Assembly (NCBI GenBank): GCA_900551975.1
Contig: URYA01000025.1
Location: 1-14,517, forward strand
Direction of reading: 5' to 3'
DNA from: an uncultured Collinsella sp.
Lineage (GTDB): Bacteria; Actinomycetota; Coriobacteriia; Coriobacteriales; Coriobacteriaceae
DNA length: 14,517 bases
Shown: one piece after another, positions 1 through 5,917 of the stretch
Numbering within the stretch: the stretch's first letter is position 1
Layout: every line of letters begins with the position of its first letter
Made by a program: the position numbers and the translations under genes
Notes under the pieces: model-generated
Seen by the model: the letters and a program-made list of their open reading frames with translations, nothing else
Databases searched by the model: none
Told to the model about the DNA's origin: nothing

Positions 1-1004
1 TCGCCATGGTGGTGGCCACAACCGCACTCGTGGTCGTCGCCGTGCTCGCCGCAACTGCAGCCGTCCTCGTGAGCGCCATGCTCCTCGGGACGATACTGCG
101 ACCAGTCCAGACCGGCGGCAATGGCGTCGGCCTCCTCCTTGTAGAGTACCGTGATGGCCTGGGTGCCCAGCTTGGCACCACCGATGGCGTCGAGCATGTC
201 GTAGAGCGTAAATGCGACGTCGGCACCGGGCAGCGCGAGCTCGCGATCGTCGGCGTAAGCGAGCGCCAGACGCAGGTCCTTGATAAAGTGCTCGACCATA
301 AAGCCGGGCTTGTAGTCGCCGTCGAGCGCCTTGGGAGCCAGGCTCTCCATGGCGCCGGACTTTCCGGTGCCGCCCAGGATCATCTGGCGGGTCTTCTCCA
401 GGTCAAGGCCGCTCAACTCGGCAAATGCCATGGCGTCTGCCATGCCGACCATGCAGGCGCCCAGCGACACCTGGTTGGCGAGCTTGGCAGCCTGGCCCTT
501 GCCGGCGCCGTCGAAGCAGCAGATGTTGGCCGCAAAGGTGGCAAGGATGTCGCGGACCGGCGCGATGTCGTTCTCGGTAGCGCCCACGATAGCCGTGAGC
601 GTACCGGCGATAGCGCCCGACTCGCCGCCGGTGACGGGGCAGTCAAACGCCATGCGACCAGAAACCTGGGCGGCCTCGGCAATGTCACGGGCAAGCTCGG
701 GCGAGCTCGTGGTGAGGTCGATCAAGACCGCGCCCGGCTTGGTGCACGCGAGCAGGCCGTCGCCCGCCAGGTAGAGTTCCTCGACCTCGGAGGGATAGCC
801 CACCATGGTAAAGACGACATCGGCGTTCGCCGCGGCATCGGCCGGCGTATCTGCCCAGACGGCGCCGCGCTCGATAAGCGCTGCGGCCTTGGACTTGGTG
901 CGGTTGTTGACCGTGACGGGATAGCCGGCGTCCAAGATGTGGCCGGCGATGGGGGCACCCATGATTCCGGTGCCGATAAATGCGACAGAGAGCTTGTTTG
1001 CCAT
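1..1004 (-). CDS. Beta-hydroxyacid dehydrogenase (3-hydroxyisobutyrate / tartronate-semialdehyde reductase family), C-terminus cut by window edge
   Basis: The predicted cytosolic NAD(P)-dependent enzyme would oxidise or reduce a short beta-hydroxyacid; the exact substrate cannot be read from sequence. The ATG at 1004 follows AAGGAAAGG at good spacing. The 334 visible residues start with a Rossmann dinucleotide motif (GTGIMGAP, residues 11-18), then the substrate-binding segment DCPVTGGESGA (121-131) and the catalytic-lysine motif GAGKGQAAKLANQ (166-178, K174 and N177). Family members usually end near residue 290-300, which matches GLDW at 298-301 here. Beyond that lies a tail rich in Cys and His (about 309-334, including CSCGEH, HECGCG and HHHG) that is still open at the left edge, so the stop is outside the window. 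The core fold is confident; the tail suggests metal binding but that is inference. It is the last visible gene of the minus-strand series, 98 bp after the degV-family stop. Confidence 0.9.
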   Translation of the reverse strand, partial: MANKLSVAFIGTGIMGAPIAGHILDAGYPVTVNNRTKSKAAALIERGAVWADTPADAAANADVVFTMVGYPSEVEELYLAGDGLLACTKPGAVLIDLTTSSPELARDIAEAAQVSGRMAFDCPVTGGESGAIAGTLTAIVGATENDIAPVRDILATFAANICCFDGAGKGQAAKLANQVSLGACMVGMADAMAFAELSGLDLEKTRQMILGGTGKSGAMESLAPKALDGDYKPGFMVEHFIKDLRLALAYADDRELALPGADVAFTLYDMLDAIGGAKLGTQAITVLYKEEADAIAAGLDWSQYRPEEHGAHEDGCSCGEHGDDHECGCGHHHG

Positions 1005-1029
1005 GAAACCTTTCCTTTTGGGTTGGGTG

Positions 1030-1058
1030 TTATTACCAGGTTGAATACTCGGTGCCAG
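1030..1058 (-). promoter_or_regulatory. Candidate promoter of the hydroxyacid dehydrogenase gene
   Basis: On the minus strand a -35-like CTGGCA (1053-1058) and a -10-like TAATAA (1030-1035) are separated by 17 bp. The -10 is preceded by TGG, an extended -10 signature. It sits 26 bp before the start codon. The match to consensus is modest, so this is a weak call. Confidence 0.28.
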
Positions 1059-1102
1059 CGTTTGGGCTGTGAGTCGAGGGCGATTACGGACGCATCGCTT
1101 GC

Positions 1103-2056
1103 CTACTGCCCGCGCACGCGGCGAGCGATGCGGTCGGAAAGCGAGACTTTCTCGGCGCGGTTCTTACCCCAAAACGCAAGTGCCACCATGCCGGGGCCCA
1201 CGTGCGAGCCGATGGTGGGACCCACGGAGCCGCGAATGATCGTGACGTCGGCGCAACCCTCCTCCTTGCGGATGGCAGCTTCGAGCCAGTCACCGTCCTT
1301 TTCGGCATCGGCAGTCATAATGGCGATGGGCATGGTGCGATCGGGCACATAGTTCTCGCGGAACGACTTGAGGATGGACTTGAGCGCCTTCTTACGGCCG
1401 CGGTTGACGCCGATCAGCGACAGTGAGCCGGCCAGGTCGTAGGAGAGCTCGGGCTTGACGTCGAGCTTTGCCGTGAGCTGCGCCGCCGCGGGCGGAATGC
1501 GACCGCCGGCGGCCAGTGCGTCGAAGCTCTCGAGCGTAAAGTAGCCGTGCACGTAGGTCTTTGCCTCGTTTGCCCAATCGACCAGCTGCTTGGCGGTCAG
1601 TCCCGCCGAACGCTGGCGCACGGCCTCGAGCGCCAAGAGCGCGCCGGTCGCGCAGGGCAGAGCGTTGTCGACCACGTAGAGCTCAAAGTTGGGATACTCG
1701 GCGCGCACGGCATCTGCCGCCTGGCATGCGGAGTTGTAGCTCGACGACAGCGCCGAGGTAAAGCACAGGTAGACCGTGGGCGTGCCCTCTTTGGCGCACT
1801 CGGTAAAGAACTCGATATAGCGACCGAGCGACACAGCCGAGGTGGACACGCGGGCACCGGCGCGCATGCGGTCGTAGAACTCCTTAGGGCTCATGCTCGA
1901 CCAGATGTCATCCGTGCGCTCCTCGCCATCGATAATGAAGGGGAAACCCAGGATATCGACATCAAGGTTCGCGGCGACCTCGGGACTAAAGTCGCAGCAG
2001 GTATCGACGACGATGCGGCAGCGGTCCGAATGGCCGGTAGATGCAGCCTTGTCCAT
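1103..2056 (-). CDS. DegV family protein (fatty-acid-binding)
   Basis: DegV/FakB proteins bind a fatty acid, and some present it to the kinase FakA for phosphorylation and incorporation into lipid. This 317-residue protein has the expected landmarks in order: N-terminal VVDTCCDFSPEVA, then STSAVSLGRYIEFF in the ligand-binding lobe, LYVVDNALPCATGALLALEA, YFTLESFDALAAGGRIP, and the C-terminal GPTIGSHVGPGMVALAF glycine-rich motif. I chose the ATG at 2056, which lies 8 nt after GGAG; a TTG three bases upstream is in frame but its spacing is tighter. No fakA-like kinase is visible nearby. A strong terminator ends about 10 bp before its ribosome binding site, so there is no room for a separate promoter after that terminator. 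Family assignment is confident; the ligand is unknown. Confidence 0.93.
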   Translation of the reverse strand: MDKAASTGHSDRCRIVVDTCCDFSPEVAANLDVDILGFPFIIDGEERTDDIWSSMSPKEFYDRMRAGARVSTSAVSLGRYIEFFTECAKEGTPTVYLCFTSALSSSYNSACQAADAVRAEYPNFELYVVDNALPCATGALLALEAVRQRSAGLTAKQLVDWANEAKTYVHGYFTLESFDALAAGGRIPPAAAQLTAKLDVKPELSYDLAGSLSLIGVNRGRKKALKSILKSFRENYVPDRTMPIAIMTADAEKDGDWLEAAIRKEEGCADVTIIRGSVGPTIGSHVGPGMVALAFWGKNRAEKVSLSDRIARRVRGQ

Positions 2057-2074
2057 CAAAGCGACTCCTTACGT

Positions 2075-2107
2075 AAAAAAGGCGGCCACCCGCATGGGAT
2101 GGCCGCC
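2075..2107 (-). terminator. Rho-independent terminator after hpf
   Basis: On the minus strand an 8-bp GC stem (arms 2081-2088 and 2100-2107, GGCGGCCA with TGGCCGCC) is extended by CCC/GGG around a GCAT loop with one bulged base. It is followed at once by six T residues (2075-2080). It ends the hpf transcript. Its T tract is only a few bases upstream of the AAGGAG sequence of the following degV-family gene. Confidence 0.85.
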
Positions 2108-2110
2108 AAC

Positions 2111-2132
2111 CGTTAACTCATGCAAGTTAACG
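2111..2132. repeat. AT-rich inverted repeat just after the hpf stop codon
   Basis: Perfect 8-bp arms CGTTAACT (2111-2118) and AGTTAACG (2125-2132) are separated by 6 bp. It sits between the hpf stop codon and the main terminator. It could be a second 3' hairpin on the hpf mRNA or a protein-binding palindrome affecting the next gene. Function is not determined. Confidence 0.6.
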
Positions 2133-2136
2133 TATT

Positions 2137-2721
2137 TTACTCGTCAAGTGTTTCGATGCGGGGCTTGATGATGCCATATCCACCATTCTTACGGTGATAC
2201 ACCACATTGATGAGACCGGTCGTCGCGTTCTCGAACACGTAGAAGTCGTGGCCCAGCAGATCGGTCTGCACCAGCGCCTGCTCCTCAGTCATCGGGGTGA
2301 CGTCGATAACCTTCTCGCGGACGAGCAGGTCGTCCTCCTCCTCGGGCAGCAGCAGGTCGGCCAGATCCTCGACGCGCTCGACCGGCGCGACATCCGCGGC
2401 GCTGGCACCGCCCTGGCGGTTGTCCACGACCTTGGTCTTGAACTTGCGCAGCTGGCGGGTGACCTTATCGGCGGAGAGGTCGATGGCGGCGTACATATCT
2501 GCACCGTGCTCGGCAACGCGAATCACCGAACCGCGGGCACGAACCGTGACCTCGACGATTGCCGGGTTGGGGTTCGAGGGGTTCTTCTCATAGCGAAGTA
2601 CAACGTCGACCGTCATGGGCTCGATATCGAAAACCTTGAGCGCCTCGCCGATCTTCTCATCCACATGCGCACGCAGAGCATCGGTTACCGTCGTCTTGCG
2701 TCCAGAAACCTTGATATCCAT
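2137..2721 (-). CDS. hpf: Ribosome hibernation promoting factor, long form
   Basis: Long-form HPF binds the 30S subunit and dimerises 70S ribosomes into inactive 100S particles in slow growth. The 194-residue protein has an N-terminal HPF/RaiA domain (about 1-105, starting MDIKVSGRKTTVTDALRAHV, with VRARGSVIRVAEHGADMYAAID at 60-81). An acidic linker follows (about 115-140), then the C-terminal dimerisation domain (142-188) with EEQALVQTDLLGHDFYVF and VYHRKNGGYGIIKP. I chose the ATG at 2721 because GGAG lies 6 nt upstream and the family begins here; a longer in-frame extension to 2781 has no support. It appears monocistronic, bounded by terminators at 2075-2107 and 2939-2972. I could not find a convincing -35/-10 pair upstream. 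Confidence 0.96.
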   Translation of the reverse strand: MDIKVSGRKTTVTDALRAHVDEKIGEALKVFDIEPMTVDVVLRYEKNPSNPNPAIVEVTVRARGSVIRVAEHGADMYAAIDLSADKVTRQLRKFKTKVVDNRQGGASAADVAPVERVEDLADLLLPEEEDDLLVREKVIDVTPMTEEQALVQTDLLGHDFYVFENATTGLINVVYHRKNGGYGIIKPRIETLDE

Positions 2722-2842
2722 ACGTGGCTCCAATCTGCCTCGGGGACTTACTGTACTGGCTATGTACCCATTGCCGTGCATTTAATCACGCGGATTCCTA
2801 AAGACCCGAATAACGACTGCTTGATACCGCATACCGAAGTCT

Positions 2843-2866
2843 CGCACTTTTCCGTGGCAAAGTGCG
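2843..2866. repeat. Inverted repeat in the hpf upstream region
   Basis: Perfect 8-bp arms CGCACTTT (2843-2850) and AAAGTGCG (2859-2866) flank an 8-bp spacer. It lies about 120 bp before the hpf start codon. This is either an operator-like site or a hairpin in the hpf 5' leader, depending on where transcription starts, which I cannot determine. Confidence 0.55.
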
Positions 2867-2938
2867 CTATAGGAGGGAGCTGGCGGCTTTATATTTGGTC
2901 CCAAAAATTGGCTTTGACCTGCTGGTTTTATAGGGATG

Positions 2939-2972
2939 AAAAAGCCGGGCTCCCCTATTGGGGAAGCCCGGC
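2939..2972 (-). terminator. Rho-independent terminator after the solute-binding lipoprotein gene
   Basis: On the minus strand GCCGGGC pairs with GCCCGGC (2944-2950 and 2966-2972), extended by CCCC/GGGG around a four-base loop with one extra base in one arm. It is followed by five T residues (2939-2943). Position and orientation fit the gene ending at 3039. The stem may also act on the plus strand, but no plus-strand gene needs it. Confidence 0.85.
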
Positions 2973-3038
2973 AGTGCGTGTTGAAACCGTGAAGAGGTGT
3001 CCTTTCCAACGTATAGGAGACACCACCCCTAGCAATAA

Positions 3039-4064
3039 CTAACTATTGAGTTTGTTAATGTCGTCGTCGGTGATGGTGGCTTCCTGGCTGGACGATTTGT
3101 CCTCGGAGGATGTAGCCTCATTGTTGGAATCGGAGGACTCGCTGCCGGAGGACGTGGTCTCACTGGACTCAGAGTCGCCCGGCTGCACGTTAGCGCCCGA
3201 AACCGTCTTAGTGGTGAGGTCGTAGGGCATCCTGCCATACCAGACGCAGTGGACTGCCTCGAGCGTACCGTCGACCGTGATGCCGTCGAGGGCATCGCTC
3301 ACGGCACGGCACAGTTCGTCATTGGACGAGAGGCCCGCAACACCAAGCGTCGAGGGCGCCTCGAGCGCACCGACATAGGAGATCTCGCTCATCAGACGTG
3401 CAAGGTAGCCGCCGGCCGTGGAGTCGCAGATCACATAGTCGACCTCGCCGGACTCGAGCGCCTCAAAGCACTCGTTGATGTTGGAGTAGGTCTTTTGGTT
3501 GGCGGTAATGCTCTGCTTGGCAAGCGCCTCCTGCGAGGCCGAGGACATCTGGACACCCAGGGTAGACGTGTTAAGGGTATCGGTGGAAACGCTTAGCGAC
3601 CCACCATCGCTGGTTTTACCGAACACAGAAGCGGCATCGTACAGGCAGGTGCCGAGCGAGCTAACGTCCCCGTCTGTGGAGTTGATCTCGCCGATAAAGA
3701 TATCAGTCTTTTTGTCGCCGAGCGCGGAACCTGCCGAGGACGCATCGACAAAGGCGACCTTAAGGCCCATACGGCTTGCGAGGGCGCGGGCGGCGTCGAC
3801 CGCATATCCCGTGAGCTCGCCGTCGGCGCCCTGCATGGCCTGCGGCGCATCGGAAGTATCGAGGGCAACCGTCAGGGTTCCGGGAGTGACCAGGGCATCG
3901 TCCGACACCGCCGGCGTGACCGTCTCGTACTCGATCTGGTCGATCGTGGGAGTCGTGAACGTAGACAGCGGGTTGAACGCGCATCCGCTCAGGCCCAAAA
4001 CGGCAATGACCGCTGCGGTCCCAGCACCTAACCGAGCCGCGTGCATCAAGCTGCCCCTCACCAT
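3039..4064 (-). CDS. Extracellular solute-binding lipoprotein, family 3 (amino-acid type), with Ser/Glu-rich C-terminal tail
   Basis: Family 3 solute-binding proteins capture amino acids or related compounds outside the cell for an ABC importer. This 341-residue protein has a lipoprotein signal (basic start, hydrophobic AAVIAVLGL, then lipobox LSGC), so it is probably membrane-anchored by the lipidated Cys. The binding domain follows, with TPGTLTVALDTSDAPQAM, GELTGYAVDAARALASRMGLKV and FEALESGEVDYVICDSTAGGYL. The last ~50 residues are low-complexity and rich in Ser, Glu and Asp, which is unusual for the family. I chose the ATG at 4064 after GGCAGGG; the ATG at 4046 after GAGGGG is nearly as good and also leaves a valid signal. 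The frame stays open upstream to 4445, but that segment has no start signal and would bury the signal peptide. No permease or ATPase partner is visible, so it is an orphan. Ligand unknown. Confidence 0.9.
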   Translation of the reverse strand: MVRGSLMHAARLGAGTAAVIAVLGLSGCAFNPLSTFTTPTIDQIEYETVTPAVSDDALVTPGTLTVALDTSDAPQAMQGADGELTGYAVDAARALASRMGLKVAFVDASSAGSALGDKKTDIFIGEINSTDGDVSSLGTCLYDAASVFGKTSDGGSLSVSTDTLNTSTLGVQMSSASQEALAKQSITANQKTYSNINECFEALESGEVDYVICDSTAGGYLARLMSEISYVGALEAPSTLGVAGLSSNDELCRAVSDALDGITVDGTLEAVHCVWYGRMPYDLTTKTVSGANVQPGDSESSETTSSGSESSDSNNEATSSEDKSSSQEATITDDDINKLNS

Positions 4065-4390
4065 GTCCACTACCCTGCCTTCTGTGTCGTATACAATCCG
4101 TGCGTTGCGCGGAATATCAGGTTGTTCCCACCAGCTGACCTGGTATTTGACCCCACACTTGCGCACCGGGGTGTTTGCTCGGGAGGCCGCAGCCACCTTC
4201 ACGACTGACCCGCTCGCCCGCGAGGCGGTATTGCCCCAAAGAAAGTAGAACGGACGGTGCGGCTTACATCTAGGACGCGCCATGATCGCGCCGCGCGCAC
4301 GCGGTCGCTTACGTGGATCCCTTTGACCGCGTCTGTCTTGGACTAGGACGGGCATTTCGTCCGTCCGCAACCACAGCCTGGCAGGAACGT
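4065..4390 (-). ncRNA. Candidate long structured 5' leader of the lipoprotein gene
   Basis: About 325 nt separate a consensus -10 box from the lipoprotein start codon. On the minus strand this leader contains several self-complementary segments. GGACG (4362-4366) can pair with CGTCC (4346-4350). ACGCGGTC (4324-4331) pairs perfectly with GACCGCGT (4299-4306). Near the 3' end AATACCAGGT (4138-4147) pairs at 9 of 10 positions with ACCTGATATT (4113-4122). The word CGTCCTAG occurs twice (about 4343-4350 and 4269-4276). I do not recognise it as a known riboswitch or ncRNA. The leader also stays open in the lipoprotein frame, so an N-terminally extended protein is the competing explanation, though less likely. 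Confidence 0.4.
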
Positions 4391-4395
4391 AGCGC

Positions 4396-4424
4396 ATTAT
4401 AGCTAAGTTCAAGCTAAAGTTTAA
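4396..4424 (-). promoter_or_regulatory. Promoter of the solute-binding lipoprotein gene and its leader
   Basis: On the minus strand there is a perfect TATAAT (4396-4401). A weak -35-like TTAAAC (4419-4424) lies 17 bp upstream. The surrounding 40 bp are AT-rich compared with the GC-rich leader. Transcription would start near 4389, giving the long leader described separately. Confidence 0.6.
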
Positions 4425-4496
4425 GGTTAGGGGCGTCATTCGCATCGCGAGTACAGATTTCGCAGGTCGGAGCGGGCTATTCGTGCCCCTATGAAG

Positions 4497-4545
4497 CCCG
4501 GAGCTCCCCTACGGGGAGCTCCGGGGCGCCCTTCTTAGGGTGCCC
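4497..4545 (-). terminator. Two tandem GC-rich hairpins, probable 3' end of the accessory gene transcript
   Basis: The first hairpin has perfect 13-bp arms (4497-4509 and 4513-4525, CCCGGAGCTCCCC and its complement) around a 3-base loop. The second has 9-bp arms with one mismatch (4524-4532 and 4537-4545) around TCTT, overlapping the first by two bases. Neither is followed by a proper T tract on either strand, so the terminator call is moderate. The outer arm of the second hairpin runs into the inverted-repeat element starting at 4543. Confidence 0.45.
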
Positions 4546-4765
4546 TGGTCAAAATATGGCAAATATGAGTACTGTCACCAATTTAGTAACAGGCAATTTT
4601 GGCCTTTCGGACAGATTTTGCGCTCAGTGTCGCCAACCTGATGCTTAGTTATTCTACATTTGTTTATTATCTTCTTACTTTACGCCGCCTCCGAGTCTTA
4701 AATTCCCTGATTTTGCTGTTACTGATTTAGTGACAGTACTCATATTTGCCATATTTTGGCCAGGG
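4543..4765. mobile_element. AT-rich 223-bp element with 50-bp inverted terminal repeats (MITE-like)
   Basis: The left arm (4543-4592) and the reverse complement of the right arm (4716-4765) agree at 46 of 50 positions, beginning CCCTGG and ending GTAACAG. The 123-bp centre (4593-4715) is AT-rich, contrasts with the GC-rich flanks and encodes no open frame of note. Each arm ends internally in a smaller palindrome built from GTNACAG half-sites. I see no clear target-site duplication at the edges. The structure fits a non-autonomous transposable element, but a long RNA hairpin at the 3' end of the accessory transcript is also possible. No transposase is in the window. Confidence 0.6.
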
Positions 4766-4796
4766 TATATGATTAACCCCCTATTTTCGACGTGAA

Positions 4797-5906
4797 TTAG
4801 ACCGGCTTAAGCCCAAAACACGCCCGCAGCGTGTTAAGCAATGCCTCTTGCTTTTTCCTGCGGGCATTGACACGATTCCGGTACCGCTTTCGCATACGCT
4901 GGTGCATGCGCCATGCGAGCGCCTCCATCGCTTCCATGTCGCAGAGCATCTCGTTGTTGACCGTCGCGACCTCGATTCCCATAGTAATCAAGCCCGTGTT
5001 GCGCTTTTCATCATGGATACGTCCCCTCCGGGCGGAATGACCCAGCTCACCGTTGTATTCCAGGTCAAACCGGGCTGCCTCCTGATATGCATCGCAAACT
5101 GCATGGGGCATCCCCGAGATTGCCTGCGCACGGTCATCGAACTCAATCTTATAGTCGGTCTTAAAAGGTCCGCAGGCAAACCCGCCATAGGAAAACGGAA
5201 GCGAAAACAGGGCGAGCATGATGCACTCCATGGGTGAGCGCAGGTTTTCCGAAAGATAGGGACACAGACGCTGCAGCTGCTTGGCTGCGTTCCCCTTGCA
5301 TACCGCGAGGTAATCTGCCAGACGATTGGGCGTCAGCACCGGCTCGACTTCAAAGTAGCCCACATCTGCTGGCTGGTCCTTGTCCTTTGCAAGTTTATTC
5401 GTAACAGGCGAGGTGTAGGGAGGCAGATACTTCCCGCGGTCACTCAGCGAAATCTTGGAACACAGTTCCTGGGCCAGAGCAAACGCCTGGATACAGCCGA
5501 CCTCGCGGGCGACGGCAACACAAAGGGCCTCGGGAGATAGGCTGTACACCCCCGGTTCCACCTCTAGAATCGAGCCGACAGGCAACCCGGAACACACGGA
5601 CCAGCCCACGCCAGGCATGCGTCGGCGCTGCGCCGCAGATCCCACCAGCAAGCACAGATCTTCTTGCACCTCGCCGCTTGCGGCCCCAATCCGCACCAAA
5701 TCGGGAAGATAGATGTCCTCGGTCGAGGGCGACGACGTGCGCAGCACACGGCACTCCTCCTTGGGATCAAGGTCCTTCCAGCTTATGTAGCCCATCTGCC
5801 GGCGCTCGGCTCGAATCATGCGCAGAGCCGAGGCGCCCGTCAGGATCACGGAAGCCGCTAGCTGCTCTTTTGTCGGTTTGTTGCACTGCCTGATTGTTAC
5901 CGCCAC
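4797..5906 (-). CDS. Accessory protein, putative AbiEi-like N-terminus and DUF559-like (possible nuclease) C-terminus
   Basis: I do not recognise a named gene. The 369-residue protein seems to have two parts. Residues about 20-160 resemble AbiEi-type antitoxin proteins in layout: SALRMIRAERRQ, then GLPVGSILEVEPGVYSLSPE and a helical segment with AQELCSKISL. Residues about 220-335 resemble DUF559/Vsr-like endonuclease domains: RSPMECIMLALFSLP (223-237), CDAYQ (271-275), FDLEYNGELGH (280-290) and RIHDEKRNTGLITMGIEV (296-313), with D272, E283 and H290 as possible active-site residues. The C-terminus is strongly basic (RMRKRYRNRVNARRKK). I chose GTG at 5906 because TAGGGG lies 6 nt upstream, overlapping the comF stop codon; GTG 5915 and TTG 5924 are alternatives. 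Tight spacing suggests co-translation with comF. It is less GC-rich than its neighbours and is followed by the inverted-repeat element. The function is inference only. Confidence 0.75.
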   Translation of the reverse strand: MAVTIRQCNKPTKEQLAASVILTGASALRMIRAERRQMGYISWKDLDPKEECRVLRTSSPSTEDIYLPDLVRIGAASGEVQEDLCLLVGSAAQRRRMPGVGWSVCSGLPVGSILEVEPGVYSLSPEALCVAVAREVGCIQAFALAQELCSKISLSDRGKYLPPYTSPVTNKLAKDKDQPADVGYFEVEPVLTPNRLADYLAVCKGNAAKQLQRLCPYLSENLRSPMECIMLALFSLPFSYGGFACGPFKTDYKIEFDDRAQAISGMPHAVCDAYQEAARFDLEYNGELGHSARRGRIHDEKRNTGLITMGIEVATVNNEMLCDMEAMEALAWRMHQRMRKRYRNRVNARRKKQEALLNTLRACFGLKPV

Positions 5907-5917
5907 ACGAATCACCC

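Larger units (their letters stand above)
2722..3038. other. Intergenic region upstream of hpf (317 bp)
   Basis: No supportable gene lies here. It contains the terminator of the solute-binding lipoprotein gene (2939-2972) and an 8-bp inverted repeat (2843-2866), and it must hold the hpf promoter. The minus strand has several AT-rich -10-like words (for example TATAAA read from about 2888-2893), but none has a good -35 partner at normal spacing. Confidence 0.6.

Noticed and set aside
6..1352. Long plus-strand open frame (448 codons) antisense to the dehydrogenase and degV-family genes
   Set aside because: It lies over two well-supported minus-strand genes, has no family resemblance, and fits the antisense openness expected in GC-rich codon usage. 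The same applies to plus-strand frames at 6818-7963, 10478-11419 and 13020-14393.
2057..2059. TTG start for the degV-family gene three bases upstream of the ATG
   Set aside because: The ATG at 2056 has better spacing from GGAG (8 nt versus 5 nt) and is the stronger start codon.
2782..3009. 75-codon minus-strand frame upstream of hpf
   Set aside because: It translates straight through the lipoprotein-gene terminator, has no ribosome binding site and resembles no family.
4299..4355. Resemblance of the leader to the ribosomal L10 leader (CCAAGACAG followed by a GC stem)
   Set aside because: Only a short word matches, the conserved 3' part is not seen, and rplJ is not downstream.
4065..4445. 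N-terminal extension of the lipoprotein up to 4445 or to an ATG at 4283
   Set aside because: It would place more than 70 residues before the lipoprotein signal peptide, has no Shine-Dalgarno sequence, and starts at or upstream of the predicted promoter. Kept as the competing explanation for the leader.
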